The notes: generated by a model from the letters alone, not told the origin. A stretch of 64,000 bases of DNA from Gloeocapsopsis crepidinum LEGE 06123 (GCF_015207655.1 NZ_JADEWN010000006.1:62001-126000); one strand, 5' to 3'. Counted from the first letter of the stretch, positions 17,408-27,507 are shown. Translations and numbers: made by a program.

Positions 17408-19315
17408 TTAGCTTACAGATGAAAGTGTTTTGTTAAAAAAGGCTTTTAACACTTCTTGCGCTATTTGGGGACTGGTTAGACCCAATTCTGCTTTGGATTG
17501 TTCCGGAGAAGCATGGTCCACCAAGACATCTGGCACGCCAAAACGCTTGACAGGTACAACAACATCGGCATCAAGTAATGCCTCCGCTACAGCCGAACCA
17601 AAGCCACCCATCAGACAACCTTCTTCTAAAGTGACAACACGTCCGATGTGTTGTGCCAATGGTAGAATCAATTCGGTGTCAAGCGGCTTGGCAAACCGAG
17701 CGTTGACGACTGTCGCTTGAATTCCATGTTCGCTAAGAATTTCAGCGATTTGCATGGCTGGGTAAACCGTTGAGCCAAATCCTAGCAGCAACACATCATC
17801 ACCATGGCGTAGAGTTTCGCCTTTGCCGATCTCGACTGGTTCCCACCCTTCTTCCATCAAAGGAACACCATAGCCGTTCCCGCGAGGATAACGCATCGCA
17901 ATTGGACCATCAGTGTGGTTCACTCCTGTGACAACCATCCGCTGCAACTCGGCTTCGTCTTTCGGTGCCATCAACACCATATTGGGTAAGCAACGCAAAT
18001 AAGCAATATCATACATTCCTTGATGCGTTGGACCATCTGCACCAACAATTCCCGCCCGATCCATGCAGAAAAATACAGGTAGGTTTTGGATGCACACATC
18101 GTGAACAATTTGGTCATAGCCGCGTTGCAAGAAAGTTGAGTAGATCGCGACAACGGGACGCATTCCCTCACAAGCCAAGCCTGCGGCTAAAGTCACAGCA
18201 TGTTGTTCTGCAATCCCAACATCAATATACTGGTGGGGCAGTTTTGCTTGTAGTTTGTCTAGCCCTGTACCTGTTGCCATTGCTGCTGTAATGCCGACAA
18301 TTTTGGGATTGTTTTCGGCGAGTTTTACCAAAGCGTGGGCAAAAACTTTGGAATATCCAGGAGGCTTAGGTTTACTAGAAGGAATTGCCTTACCTGTTGT
18401 CAGGTTAAAAGGTGACTGCGCGTGATAGCCTACTTGGTCTTGTTCAGCGATCGCATATCCTTTACCTTTAACAGTAGCAACGTGTACGAGTACTGGTCCT
18501 GCAATTTTATGGGCTTGCTTGAAGGTAGCAATCAGTTCTTCCAAGTTATGCCCATCAACAGGTCCCATGTAGGTAATGCCTAATTCTTCAAAGACAGCTC
18601 CTACTTTCGGTACTGCTAGCCGCTTCATGCCCTCTTTAAACCGTTCAAGTTCGGTTTCTAAAGAATCACCAACAAAAGGAATTTGTTTGACTTGTTCTTC
18701 TAAATTATCAGACAAAAACTGTACTGGCGGACTTAAACGCATTTTGTTTAAATGGCGCGAAATTGCACCTACATTGGGAGAAATCGACATTTCATTGTCG
18801 TTTAATACCACAAGCAGGTTTGTTTTCGGCAAGTGTCCTGCATGGTTAATCGCTTCTAACGCCATACCACCAGTCAAGGCACCGTCACCAATGACCGCGA
18901 CAACTTTAAATTTTTCGCCTTTTAAATCTCGCGCGAGTGCCATGCCCAAGGCAGCAGATATACTTGTGGAAGCATGACCCGCGCCAAAATGGTCGAACTT
19001 GTTCTCACAGCGCTTTAAATAGCCCGCTACACCGTCTTTTTGCCGCAATGTATGAAAGCGACTATAGCGACCAGTAATCAGTTTATGAGGATAGGCTTGG
19101 TGCCCTACATCCCAAATAACTTTATCGTGGTCGAGGTCTAAGGTTTGGTAAAGCGCTAATGTTAACTCCACCACACCTAATCCTGGTCCGAGGTGTCCGC
19201 CACTCGCCGCCACGGTTTGCAAATGCTTATCCCGAATTTGACGGGCGATCTGCTGCAGTTGGCGAATCGATAAGCCGTGCAACTGGTTAGGATGGGTGAT
19301 TTCACTCAGGTGCAT
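17408..19315 (-). CDS. dxs: 1-deoxy-D-xylulose-5-phosphate synthase
   Basis: First and rate-limiting enzyme of the MEP isoprenoid pathway; joins pyruvate and glyceraldehyde 3-phosphate using thiamine diphosphate. 635 residues, the full family length. Seen: [12 protein letters not shown], the ThDP-binding [20 protein letters not shown] with [12 protein letters not shown], the transketolase pyrimidine-binding domain with [17 protein letters not shown], and the C-terminal domain ending [14 protein letters not shown]. In a photosynthetic organism it feeds carotenoid, phytol and quinone synthesis. mtnA follows 90 bases downstream. Confidence 0.97.
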   Translation of the reverse strand: MHLSEITHPNQLHGLSIRQLQQIARQIRDKHLQTVAASGGHLGPGLGVVELTLALYQTLDLDHDKVIWDVGHQAYPHKLITGRYSRFHTLRQKDGVAGYLKRCENKFDHFGAGHASTSISAALGMALARDLKGEKFKVVAVIGDGALTGGMALEAINHAGHLPKTNLLVVLNDNEMSISPNVGAISRHLNKMRLSPPVQFLSDNLEEQVKQIPFVGDSLETELERFKEGMKRLAVPKVGAVFEELGITYMGPVDGHNLEELIATFKQAHKIAGPVLVHVATVKGKGYAIAEQDQVGYHAQSPFNLTTGKAIPSSKPKPPGYSKVFAHALVKLAENNPKIVGITAAMATGTGLDKLQAKLPHQYIDVGIAEQHAVTLAAGLACEGMRPVVAIYSTFLQRGYDQIVHDVCIQNLPVFFCMDRAGIVGADGPTHQGMYDIAYLRCLPNMVLMAPKDEAELQRMVVTGVNHTDGPIAMRYPRGNGYGVPLMEEGWEPVEIGKGETLRHGDDVLLLGFGSTVYPAMQIAEILSEHGIQATVVNARFAKPLDTELILPLAQHIGRVVTLEEGCLMGGFGSAVAEALLDADVVVPVKRFGVPDVLVDHASPEQSKAELGLTSPQIAQEVLKAFFNKTLSSVS

Positions 19316-20276
19316 ATTCGGGGTACTCTCTGGCTTTAATCTTTAATGATTGTCCCATTAAAAATCCTACCCAAACTTACTGAAATCTGGTACCGCTGAA
19401 GGTGAGCTATCTAGGAAGAGAAAACGCCACATATGATACTATTGCCTGCGATCGCCGTTTAAAATTATTTATTTTTATTCCTCAAACGGTATACACATAC
19501 CATTTGAGATCGTCATTACAACAAATCATCATTTTCCTTTGTCCTGCTCCACGGCAGTTTAACGCCACTTGTTACAACGGGTATCTTATCCGCAACAACG
19601 TAACTATGTATTGCTCTACTAGTAAAACTTTTCCAGAGTTTTGCTCTAAATTTCTTACCTTATTTTGATAATTCAATTGACTTAACGTAAATTCGAGCAA
19701 CAGCTTGGCTGCTTGCCAACCACTAGACACTGGCGTATATTTCAACCACTCAGCTCTTTTTCATCGAACTGACATTAAAGTCATAATTTGCTTGTCTTTC
19801 ACTAAGTAAATTAATGAATTTTATAATACTTCGTGCTGTTGCAGCGAACTTTGTATTTTTGCTGTAATCTACCATTTATAAAGAAAATTCAGTCTTTATA
19901 GTCAAACTATTAATGTATTATTCAACACCTGTTAGCTCTTGATAACAGCGCAGCACAAGAATTTTCTTTCCTAGTTACTATGAATTTACTAAATCAACAT
20001 ATCTGATAAAAATAACTCGCTAGTGCAAGATTTCTTAACAAAGAAACACTTTGCGCGTACCGATAACTGTAATTCGGTAAAATAAATAAACAAAGCTAAT
20101 AGAACTGTTACTTCTAATTTGGATATTTTAAATCTTTAAAAGATATACTAGTAGTAACTTCCTGTTTTTCATCAGACTTAGGTTCAGCAATAATACTGAG
20201 TTTATAATTGCAAAAAGACTTATAATAAGTATAAAATTTAGCATACTGTTACAAAAAATAACCAACTCTTTATCCA
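19316..20276. other. Long divergent intergenic region, 961 bp, no gene recognised
   Basis: Between the start of dxs (minus) and the PhyH gene (plus). It is AT-rich, especially beyond 19750. An 88-codon ORF at 19402-19668 has no composition or motif suggesting a protein. No RNA gene or repeat was recognised; promoters for both flanking genes must lie here. Confidence 0.5.
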
Positions 20277-21143
20277 ATGCTCAGACGCCTTAAGAAGTTT
20301 AGTCAACGTCTTCAGCGAGAATTGTCGGTCATTCAGCCAGAGATAACTGGAATGATTAACGATCGTCAAGAGTATATACGTCAACCACGGAATCATTTCA
20401 CCCAGCAAGGCTATGAAGTTATTCCTGAGTTTTTGGATAAACAAGAGTGCGATCGCTTAATTAAGGTTGCAGATTCTTATATCAATAATCACAGCTATCT
20501 TATTGCTGGAGACTGCTATTTACTTTGTCGCAAAGATATTCATGATGTAGATTTGGACGTTCAACAGATCATGAATGCCCAAGAAATTGATGATAAACTT
20601 GCACAACTGTTCAGTTCACACATCATTGAAGATATCTTTGAAGCGCGCATTGGCGAACCTGTTTTGCTGCGAAATATCTCAATCAAGATTGACAATCCCG
20701 ATACCACCTCAAAGCGAGGCTATCATACTGATTGCGTAACTAAGACAGTTTACAAAGTCTTTATTTATCTCACTGACGTTAATGAATATGGCGATGGACC
20801 ATACACTGTGATTCCTGGCTCTCATCTTCATACCTACAGAAGACTCATTAATTATTGCTATGGTTGGATCAAGCAAGTACTATATGCATCCAAAAATAGC
20901 CGCAATTATAAAGAAGATATTCAACTTTTATATAACGACAAACAAGCTGTTCCGCTGTTTGGCAAAGCAGGAACAATGGTTATATCCAATCAACAGTTAG
21001 TACATAAAGGATGGCATCAGCAAGACAAGAGTAAAAGATATGCCTTAGTTTGCTATGTCATCCCTGCAAAAGACTATCACGGTCAACGCTTTTCTTTTGG
21101 TAGAAGTGCATTACAAAAAAGTGTGGAGATTGTTAGTCGTTAG
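20277..21143 (+). CDS. Phytanoyl-CoA dioxygenase (PhyH) family protein
   Basis: Fe(II)/2-oxoglutarate-dependent oxygenase, 288 residues. The iron-binding HxD is in RGYHTDCVTKTVYKVFIYL and the distal His in ISNQQLVHKGWHQQ, with GDGPYTVIPGSHLHTY between them, as in PhyH proteins. An N-terminal basic stretch of about 30 residues (LRRLKKFSQRLQREL) precedes the usual GYEVIPEFLDKQEC start of the fold. Substrate unknown; enzymes of this type hydroxylate lipids, small metabolites or sugars. It is followed by a palindromic repeat and a convergent WecG/TagA gene. Confidence 0.85.
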   Translation: MLRRLKKFSQRLQRELSVIQPEITGMINDRQEYIRQPRNHFTQQGYEVIPEFLDKQECDRLIKVADSYINNHSYLIAGDCYLLCRKDIHDVDLDVQQIMNAQEIDDKLAQLFSSHIIEDIFEARIGEPVLLRNISIKIDNPDTTSKRGYHTDCVTKTVYKVFIYLTDVNEYGDGPYTVIPGSHLHTYRRLINYCYGWIKQVLYASKNSRNYKEDIQLLYNDKQAVPLFGKAGTMVISNQQLVHKGWHQQDKSKRYALVCYVIPAKDYHGQRFSFGRSALQKSVEIVSR

Positions 21144-21168
21144 TGGTTAGTGGTGAGCATGAATCACA

Positions 21169-21263
21169 GATAGCCTACGACTGAAGTCGAGGCTATCCAA
21201 GCAAAGTGTACCTTCGTACACTCAAAACTTACTTGATTAGCAGTAAGTCCACATAGGTGGACT
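21169..21263. repeat. Three-hairpin palindromic repeat, copy A
   Basis: Three consecutive stem-loops: GATAGCCT..CGACTGAAGTCG..AGGCTATC (21169-21197), AGTGTAC-CTTC-GTACACT (21205-21222) and AGTCCAC-ATAG-GTGGACT (21246-21263). The same elements recur in reverse order at 45931-46014, and the last one at 29138-29155. Sits between the 3' ends of two convergent genes. Confidence 0.85.
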
Positions 21264-21427
21264 TTGTTTATCTAGCTAGCGCATTCACGCAGGATGTCTA
21301 CTAATCAACCGGACTTGATATTATTGTGCTTAGCATCCAGTAACTAGTAACTAGCCACTAGCAACTCAAGCACAGCCTGATTATTCAACTGAAAATGACA
21401 TTACTACTCACTTGAGAGCGTGCAATA

Positions 21428-22168
21428 CTAAGTTTGTGTTAATCGACTAACTAAAGCCTTGCCAGCAAACTTAGGCAAAGCTGACATCCGCCGCCAACGC
21501 CAAGGTTCCTGATACAAGCGATACAGCCACTCCAAATGATTATTTCCTAACCAAGCTGGCGCTCTAGACTTCACCCCCGCCCAAATGTCAAAGCTACCTC
21601 CCACACCAATCCAAGTTGCTTGAGGGCATAAATGACGATTTTGGGCAATCCATAATTCTTGACGCGGCACTCCAAGTCCTACTAAAATCAAGCTCGGTTG
21701 CAATGTCTGCAACATTTGCTTTAATTTTTCAACTTCAGTTGCTGATAAATAGCCATGCTCTGTGCCAGCTATGTGCAGATGTGGCGATCGCTGTTGCCAA
21801 TTTTTCGCGGCTTGGGCAGCTACTCCTGGAGAACCTCCATAGAAAAACACCGGATAAGACGTTGGTGTTTGTCCGATACTATCTAACAGTAGCTCTGCAA
21901 GCTCAATGCCTGGACACCGCTGGATGCGTTTGCCACGAAGTAGCATATATAAGACAATTCCAGCACCATCAGGAATAACTAACTCGGCTTGTTGAATTGC
22001 TTGAGCTAAAGCAGTATGCTGCTCTGCTTGCATCGTCATTTCTGCATTTAGCGTGATCACATGAGTGCCAATTTCTTGTTTGAGGCGCGATCGCAACCAA
22101 CTCACATAGTCATCCATCAGATGAACTGGCAACCCGAGTACAGAATCTAACAGTGCTGCCTCAGACAT
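21428..22168 (-). CDS. WecG/TagA/CpsF family glycosyltransferase
   Basis: 246 residues, GT26 family. Conserved elements: VITLNAEMTMQAEQH, ELVIPDGAGIVLYMLLRG (catalytic Asp region), VFFYGGSPGVAAQAAKNW and LILVGLGVPRQELWIAQNR, then GVGGSFDIWAGVKSRAPAWL. GT26 enzymes add N-acetylmannosamine(uronic acid) to lipid-linked GlcNAc in teichoic acid or enterobacterial common antigen synthesis; in cyanobacteria they are part of cell-surface polysaccharide synthesis. It stands apart from the 7-14 kb glycan cluster. Confidence 0.92.
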   Translation of the reverse strand: MSEAALLDSVLGLPVHLMDDYVSWLRSRLKQEIGTHVITLNAEMTMQAEQHTALAQAIQQAELVIPDGAGIVLYMLLRGKRIQRCPGIELAELLLDSIGQTPTSYPVFFYGGSPGVAAQAAKNWQQRSPHLHIAGTEHGYLSATEVEKLKQMLQTLQPSLILVGLGVPRQELWIAQNRHLCPQATWIGVGGSFDIWAGVKSRAPAWLGNNHLEWLYRLYQEPWRWRRMSALPKFAGKALVSRLTQT

Positions 22169-22297
22169 TATTTACATTCCTCACTACGTCTAAAGCTTAT
22201 TGTGTAAAAGGCTGGCTTGTCTAGACGCCAAAATTTTATCGTACTCTTCGTCATTAGGGAATGCAATCCAGTGGCATTTTTGTTGAGTTACGGTTAT

Positions 22298-23170
22298 TTA
22301 ATGCGCTCTGTAGGCTGTGGGTGTCATACCTGTCAACTGCCGAAATTGTTTGCTTAAATGACTGTGGCTGTTGAATCCACACAAGAAGGCAATATCTATA
22401 ATTGATTGATTGGTTTGTTTCAACAACTGCTTTGCTCGTTCTACGCGTTGCTGAAGTAGGTATTGATAAGGAGCTATCCCTAGTGATTGCTTAAATAAAT
22501 GGCTAAAGTGAAATTGACTCATGCCTAGTAACTGGGCTAAGTCGGTAAGCTTAACGTCTTGACTCAAATGTTCGTTAATGTATTCCAAAACTTGCAGAAG
22601 TTGGCGCTGGGTTAAACCGCCCTCATAAATTGCCAAACGAGGTGCAGACGCAGAGTATTGTCTGAGCAAATGCACTGCTAACACATTTGCCAGTGATTCA
22701 GTATAGAGCCTTCCTCCTATATGTTTTTGTTTGAGTTCAGCAAGCAGCAACATAGCGATCGCCTCAATTTGCGGATCGCGTGTCCGAAATTCGGGAAGTA
22801 ATTCAAGGCGATCGGAATTGATGTTAATCGTTTCGCTAGCAACGCGCTGAAGGAAACGTGCCGCAATGCGAATCTGCAAGTAGTGGTCATCACTATCCCA
22901 GCGGGCAAAAAACGGCGTTTTTGCAGGCGTTACAGAAATGTCGCCTTTCCCGTATAGTCCTACGTAGGTTTTACCTTCCCTCGTTTGCAGCAAGCGAACT
23001 GGACGGGATGCCAGCGATAAACTAATCGCGTGTTCCTCGCTGTAATGACACCAGCCTTCGCCCGCAGGATGTTGAAATTGCTCAACCAGAATATTTTCCC
23101 AATCTTGATTTTGACTAGACAAAACGGGCACACAGGTTGTTTCTTGTTGATACGGGACTGTTGTCTTCAT
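22298..23170 (-). CDS. AraC family transcriptional regulator
   Basis: About 290 residues. The C-terminal about 100 residues hold two helix-turn-helix motifs (LTDLAQLLGMSQFHFSHLFKQ and IIDIAFLCGFNSHSHLSKQFRQLTGMTPTAYR), the second being the classical AraC/XylS signature. The N-terminal cupin-like domain (effector sensing) has no catalytic residues in view. The ORF track starts at TTG 23194; ATG at 23170 is preferred. Divergent from azoR-DUF1772, 158 bases away, which makes it the likely regulator of those two genes. Confidence 0.9.
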   Translation of the reverse strand: MKTTVPYQQETTCVPVLSSQNQDWENILVEQFQHPAGEGWCHYSEEHAISLSLASRPVRLLQTREGKTYVGLYGKGDISVTPAKTPFFARWDSDDHYLQIRIAARFLQRVASETININSDRLELLPEFRTRDPQIEAIAMLLLAELKQKHIGGRLYTESLANVLAVHLLRQYSASAPRLAIYEGGLTQRQLLQVLEYINEHLSQDVKLTDLAQLLGMSQFHFSHLFKQSLGIAPYQYLLQQRVERAKQLLKQTNQSIIDIAFLCGFNSHSHLSKQFRQLTGMTPTAYRAH

Positions 23171-23328
23171 GCTCCAAACCCACTTCGTCTTCAATTGTCT
23201 TCACGTTTGGGTGATTTCTACCAAGTAGCCTGAAATCTGACCGCAAGATTTTGATAATTACACAAAAATCAGATAGCTGAGTCTAAATCGTTTGCCTAAG
23301 CTGAAATGGTGAGAGATCAGGAGGAAAT

Positions 23329-23958
23329 ATGGCACGCATTCTACACCTTGATTCTAGTCCTAGAGGAGAACGATCGCACTCGCGCCGCATGACAAGAGAA
23401 TTCATTGAGGCGAGGATGCAAACTCATCCCTCTGATCTTGTCACCTATCGGGATATTGGTCGCAATCCTGTTCCCCATGTCGATGAACTGTGGATTGCAG
23501 CAGCTTATACACCGCTAGAGCAACGCACACCTGAATTATCAAAGGCAATTTCTATTAGCGATCGCCTCATAGATGAGTTTTTAGCGGCTGATCTCTACGT
23601 CATCGGCATACCCATGTACAATTTCAGCGTACCCAGTACATTTAAGGCTTATATTGACCAGATTGTGCGTGTGGGGCGAACCTTCGCGTTTGAGCCAGAA
23701 AATACTGCAAATCCTTATAAACCACTCGTGTTGGGTAAGAAAATGTTTGTGATTACAGCGCGAGGTAGTTCTGGTTTTGCACCTGGTGAGCATAACGAGA
23801 AGCTCAATTATCAAGATCCATATTTAAGAGCAATCTTTGGATTTATTGGCATCACCGATATCACATTTATTCATATTGAAAATGATGAGTTCGGTGGCAC
23901 AAGTTTAGCGCAATCCATTGCAGCTGCGCGTATCCAAGTTGCTCAATTAGTGGCGTAA
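23329..23958 (+). CDS. azoR: FMN-dependent NADH-azoreductase
   Basis: 209 residues, flavodoxin-like fold of the AzoR/AcpD family, which reduces quinones and azo compounds with NADH. Seen: LHLDSSPRGERSHSRRMT (FMN phosphate site), YVIGIPMYNFSVPSTFKAYIDQIVRVGRTFAFE and FVITARGSSGF. A perfect AGGAGG ribosome site precedes the ATG. The DUF1772 gene follows 27 bases downstream with its own AGGAGG, so the two form an operon divergent from an AraC regulator, a typical layout for inducible quinone or electrophile detoxification (inference). Confidence 0.93.
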   Translation: MARILHLDSSPRGERSHSRRMTREFIEARMQTHPSDLVTYRDIGRNPVPHVDELWIAAAYTPLEQRTPELSKAISISDRLIDEFLAADLYVIGIPMYNFSVPSTFKAYIDQIVRVGRTFAFEPENTANPYKPLVLGKKMFVITARGSSGFAPGEHNEKLNYQDPYLRAIFGFIGITDITFIHIENDEFGGTSLAQSIAAARIQVAQLVA

Positions 23959-23985
23959 AGCGTTGCAACAACATTAGGAGGCTTT

Positions 23986-24474
23986 ATGATAAGTGTTAAC
24001 CACTTACCTGTTGTTTTGCAGCTTTTTGCAGCGTTAGGCTGCGGGTTGGTAGCCGGAGTTTTCTTTGCCTTCTCGACTTTCGTGATGAGCGCACTTGCCC
24101 GACTTCCATCAACGCAAGGTATCATTGCCATGCAATCGATCAATATCACAGCAATTAATCCCTTGTTCATGGCTGCCTTATTTGGAACATCCCTATCTTG
24201 CCTTCTTTTAGCTATTTTTTCGCTATCAAAGTGGCATCAACCTGGCGCTGCTTACTTGCTTATTGGTAGCCTCCTCTATCTTGTCGGTACAGTGCTAGTA
24301 ACAATCGTGTTTAATGTGCCACTCAATGAAGCGCTAGCGACAGTTAAGCCAGACACCATTGAGGGTGCAAACTTGTGGGCTAGCTACCTGACTAACTGGA
24401 CATTTTGGAACCATATTCGGGCAATAGCAGCATTTTTGGCAGCAGCAGCGTTCACCCTAACGCTCGGAAACTGA
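23986..24474 (+). CDS. DUF1772 (anthrone oxygenase-like) membrane protein
   Basis: 162 residues with four hydrophobic segments (about 8-30, 55-75, 88-112 and 140-160). The motif GVFFAFSTFVMSAL near the N-terminus, followed by QSINITAINPLFM and the paired VPLNEAL...W..Y...W..WNHIR near the end, are hallmarks of DUF1772/anthrone oxygenase. In fungi relatives oxidise anthrones to anthraquinones; the role in bacteria is unproven. AGGAGG ribosome site, operon with azoR. Confidence 0.88.
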   Translation: MISVNHLPVVLQLFAALGCGLVAGVFFAFSTFVMSALARLPSTQGIIAMQSINITAINPLFMAALFGTSLSCLLLAIFSLSKWHQPGAAYLLIGSLLYLVGTVLVTIVFNVPLNEALATVKPDTIEGANLWASYLTNWTFWNHIRAIAAFLAAAAFTLTLGN

Positions 24475-24657
24475 GTAACGTAATAAGAACGTAATAAGAA
24501 TGACACTCTATGCAGGTAATGTCATACGATTAAAATAACGGCATCGAGTGAAGCGTCAGTAGATCAGTTGAGCTTGTTTTAGAGATAACCAACGCTTGTA
24601 CCATTAGCAACGTGTGAGGAGGATGCACTACCGTAATCTTAAGCTCAAAAATTCAAA

Positions 24658-26058
24658 ATGTTTCAAGCTACTCGTCGCCGTTTGGCTTTGTGGTATACAT
24701 CTGTAACTGCCGTATTACTACTATTGTTTGCTAGTGGAGTCTATCTGTATGTTCGGAGTACGTTGATCGAGCGCATTGACGATACTCTCAATCACGTTGT
24801 CGAGGTAGTCGAGCGATCGCTTGTGATTGAATCTACCACAACGAATGCTGACAAATTTCGCATCAACATCGAAGCGACTTTTCGCGATAATGCAGATGCT
24901 GTTGAGGACGACCATATTGATTTGGAGTGGTTTAGCCCCACTGGCGAACTTCTATGGTCAACTTTATCTGAACCATTAGGTCTTCCAGTTCATCCAAATC
25001 GCACTGGTGAAACTGTCAAGGTTATTCGAGATCAAGATGCAGTCGAAGGACAGGAAGATTACACTTCACTCTTACTGCGACAAGTGACCGAAAGAGTTGA
25101 AGTTGGACGACAAGTGTTAGGGTATTTGCGCGTTAGCCATCCGTGGTTTGAAGTCACAAAACCAATCCGCCAGTTAATTTTTGACTTAAGTCTTGGAACA
25201 GGGTTAATGGTGCTTTCTGTTGCCTTTTGTGGTTGGTTTCTTTCCGGAAAAGCAATGGAACCCGTACGCGAATCTTATCAACGCCTCAAACAATTCACTG
25301 CTGATGCTTCCCACGAACTGAGAAGTCCAATTGCCTTGATTCAAACTAATGTCCAAGTAGCACTCACAGACCCTGAACTTTTAGAAGCTTCAGGCGCTGG
25401 TGCTAAATACTACCAACAGTTAACCGTCATTGAAAGGCTGACTCAACGATTAGGTCGTTTAGTAGACGATTTACTCTTTCTCGCACGACAAGATAGTGGC
25501 ATTGTGCAGCCATGTTTTGCTGCGTGTCCTTTGGATGCTTTGCTGATGGAAGTGGTGGAAGAACAACAACTACCCGCAAATGAAAAGAATATTACGCTGT
25601 CGCTACATTTAATTGAAGCGCCTGAATCGCATAACCCGCAACTGATTGAGGATTGGTTTACGCTTCAAGGTGATTGGAATCAACTCGTGCGTTTGTTTAC
25701 CAACTTAATCGTTAACGCAGTACATTACACACCACACGGTGGTAAAGTCAATGTTGAGTTGACGAGAATCGCTTCACCGCTGGCGACTCGTATCGCTTTG
25801 CTGCAAGTTAAGGTGAGTGATACAGGTATTGGTATTCCTGAAACAGCCTTACCGCGATTGTTTGATCGTTTTTATCGCGTAGACCCTGCGCGCACTCATA
25901 CTGCAACAACTCCGGTTGCTATTCCAACAGGTTCGGGACTTGGTTTAGCGATCGCGTTGGCGATCGCCGAGAATCACCACGGTCAAATTCAAGTAGAAAG
26001 TCTCTTACATCAAGGCACAACTTTTACTGTTACTTTACCGCTAAATACTGAGTCTTAA
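24658..26058 (+). CDS. Two-component sensor histidine kinase (orphan)
   Basis: 466 residues. Membrane segments at about 14-33 and 175-198 enclose a periplasmic sensor region of about 140 residues. HisKA contains FTADASHELRSPIAL (phospho-His). HATPase motifs: N box TNLIVNAVHYTPHGG, G1 VSDTGIGIP, F box LFDRFYRVDPARTH and G2 GSGLGLAIALAIAENHHG. No HAMP is obvious. There is no response regulator next to it, unusual for this class. The ribosome-site-like GAGGAGG (24616-24622) lies 35 bases upstream of the chosen ATG and directly abuts another out-of-frame ATG. Confidence 0.92.
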   Translation: MFQATRRRLALWYTSVTAVLLLLFASGVYLYVRSTLIERIDDTLNHVVEVVERSLVIESTTTNADKFRINIEATFRDNADAVEDDHIDLEWFSPTGELLWSTLSEPLGLPVHPNRTGETVKVIRDQDAVEGQEDYTSLLLRQVTERVEVGRQVLGYLRVSHPWFEVTKPIRQLIFDLSLGTGLMVLSVAFCGWFLSGKAMEPVRESYQRLKQFTADASHELRSPIALIQTNVQVALTDPELLEASGAGAKYYQQLTVIERLTQRLGRLVDDLLFLARQDSGIVQPCFAACPLDALLMEVVEEQQLPANEKNITLSLHLIEAPESHNPQLIEDWFTLQGDWNQLVRLFTNLIVNAVHYTPHGGKVNVELTRIASPLATRIALLQVKVSDTGIGIPETALPRLFDRFYRVDPARTHTATTPVAIPTGSGLGLAIALAIAENHHGQIQVESLLHQGTTFTVTLPLNTES

Positions 26059-26412
26059 TACTCATCCTTAAAATAAAAAGTTATCAAAATGCTTCCTGTG
26101 ACAGATGCAAGGAAGTAATTATTCCTAATAATTTACAGTGACATGACAATTGGCGACTAGTGGTTAGCAATTAGCTAATTCCCTTAATCAATGGATAATA
26201 TCTTGGTTTCAAACTATCGGATTTATCCGTTTTATTTCAACTAAAAGCTAATTGCTTTTTTGATATCAGTTGTAGTGCTTTGCCGCAATTGATCCCTCGT
26301 CAGTTTACTCAGTGCCGCTCCTGTAAGAAAATAGGGTCACAACTGGAAAATCAAATACCTGTACTCATAGTGCTACTACTGCTAACAATTTAGAAAAATT
26401 AGGAAAAGTGCA
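26059..26412. other. Intergenic region with an 11-bp inverted repeat
   Basis: Between the histidine kinase and the DUF2267 gene. AGCAATTAGCT (26166-26176) is repeated inverted at 26246-26256 and followed by five T; the loop of about 69 bases makes a simple terminator unlikely but possible. No ORF seen. Confidence 0.4.
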
Positions 26413-27309
26413 ATGCCCATTCCAATTAGAGAAGATATTGTCTACATCATCCTCAATAAAATTAACGATAGTGGTCAGGAAATGCACGAAGTTAACTTTG
26501 AGGAAAGTGACTTCTTCCCAGGCATACAGATAACAAGAGCTGAATTATTAGGTCATCTCGATTATCTCAATCAAACACAATATATCAAGGCAGAATTTTC
26601 AGGAAATGCCTATGCCAACCAAGAAGACGTTCCTAGTGCAGTTGAATCTAAAGAAGTTGACTTTAGAGTTGCTAATACTTTTGGTGCAGAAGATGGTCCC
26701 TTACCACATTTAATTACCTTTGAATCAGCAGAACTCACCGAAAAAGGTAAGCGAATGCTACAAAAAATGGAGGAGAATCCTCCTAAATCTCTCAAAGAAG
26801 GGGTATCAGTTCCGATTGCCACAAAAGATATGCCTTTTCTGGAAAAGGTAATGATCAAAGGGGGATTTGAGGATATTTTTGATGCTAGGGATGTCACTGA
26901 GGTAATTTACCGTGCCATGCGCGATTTGATGCCCACAGAAACCTCTGACCAAGTAGAACAAGAGTTACACAAAGAAGTGTTGCCTACAGAGGATAAAGCG
27001 CTACAAATGGAAATCGCAGACCTTTGGCGCGATACTAATCCCATTGTTGGCTTCTTGAGCAGGATTCGCGCGCCTTTTGATCATTCAAATCGTCACAATC
27101 CTACTGATATTTCCAATGTTAATGACGAACGCTTTTTAACGCGCGTTAAAAATGAATCACCAATGGCAGCAACAGGTTACGATATAGACCGCGACCAAGC
27201 CGTCAAAGCTGTGTTTGCTGCAACTAAAGAGGAATTATCGGAAGAACGAAGTCAGGAAATTGCTCAATATCTACCTGGAAAAGTTCGACAACTCTGGGAA
27301 GAAGCTTAA
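26413..27309 (+). CDS. DUF2267 domain-containing protein with an N-terminal winged-helix-like domain
   Basis: 298 residues. The C-terminal part (about 135-298) contains the alpha-helical DUF2267 pattern: FLEKVMIKGGFEDIFDARDVTEVIYRAMRDLMP and later FLTRVKNESP...DIDRDQAVKAVFAATKEELSEERSQEIAQYLPGKVRQLWEEA. The N-terminal about 120 residues (REDIVYIILNKIND...ITRAELLGHLDYLNQTQYIKAEF...LTEKGKRMLQKM) read like a winged-helix module. Function unknown; DUF2267 proteins often appear among stress-related genes. A strong terminator follows (27334-27382). Confidence 0.75.
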   Translation: MPIPIREDIVYIILNKINDSGQEMHEVNFEESDFFPGIQITRAELLGHLDYLNQTQYIKAEFSGNAYANQEDVPSAVESKEVDFRVANTFGAEDGPLPHLITFESAELTEKGKRMLQKMEENPPKSLKEGVSVPIATKDMPFLEKVMIKGGFEDIFDARDVTEVIYRAMRDLMPTETSDQVEQELHKEVLPTEDKALQMEIADLWRDTNPIVGFLSRIRAPFDHSNRHNPTDISNVNDERFLTRVKNESPMAATGYDIDRDQAVKAVFAATKEELSEERSQEIAQYLPGKVRQLWEEA

Positions 27310-27333
27310 TTCATAGTAAATAGTTGAGTATAG

Positions 27334-27382
27334 TTAAGTTATGAGTTCAATGTTTTAATTAACTCATAACTTAATTTTTTTT
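27334..27382 (+). terminator. Rho-independent terminator after the DUF2267 gene
   Basis: TTAAGTTATGAGTT (27334-27347) pairs perfectly with AACTCATAACTTAA (27361-27374), 14-bp stem, 13-base loop, then eight T (27375-27382). It is AT-rich but long; 25 bases after the stop codon. Confidence 0.85.
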
Positions 27383-27507
27383 AGCATATAATCCAGTTAA
27401 GAGAAAGGAAATTGAAGGTAGCTATTGTATAGCTTTTGATGAAAGAAAGTACTTTTAAATAAGTTGATCAAACTGAACAAGGTTGAATGTTTGCCCAAGA
27501 GGTAAAA

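Noticed and set aside
19402-19668. 88-codon ORF upstream of the PhyH gene
   Set aside because: No motif, no ribosome site and no protein-like composition.
24616-24622. Sequence GTGTGAGGAGGA resembling the conserved motif of the small RNA Yfr1
   Set aside because: Differs at the last base of ACTCCTCACAC on the complement and lacks the flanking stems; more likely a ribosome site.
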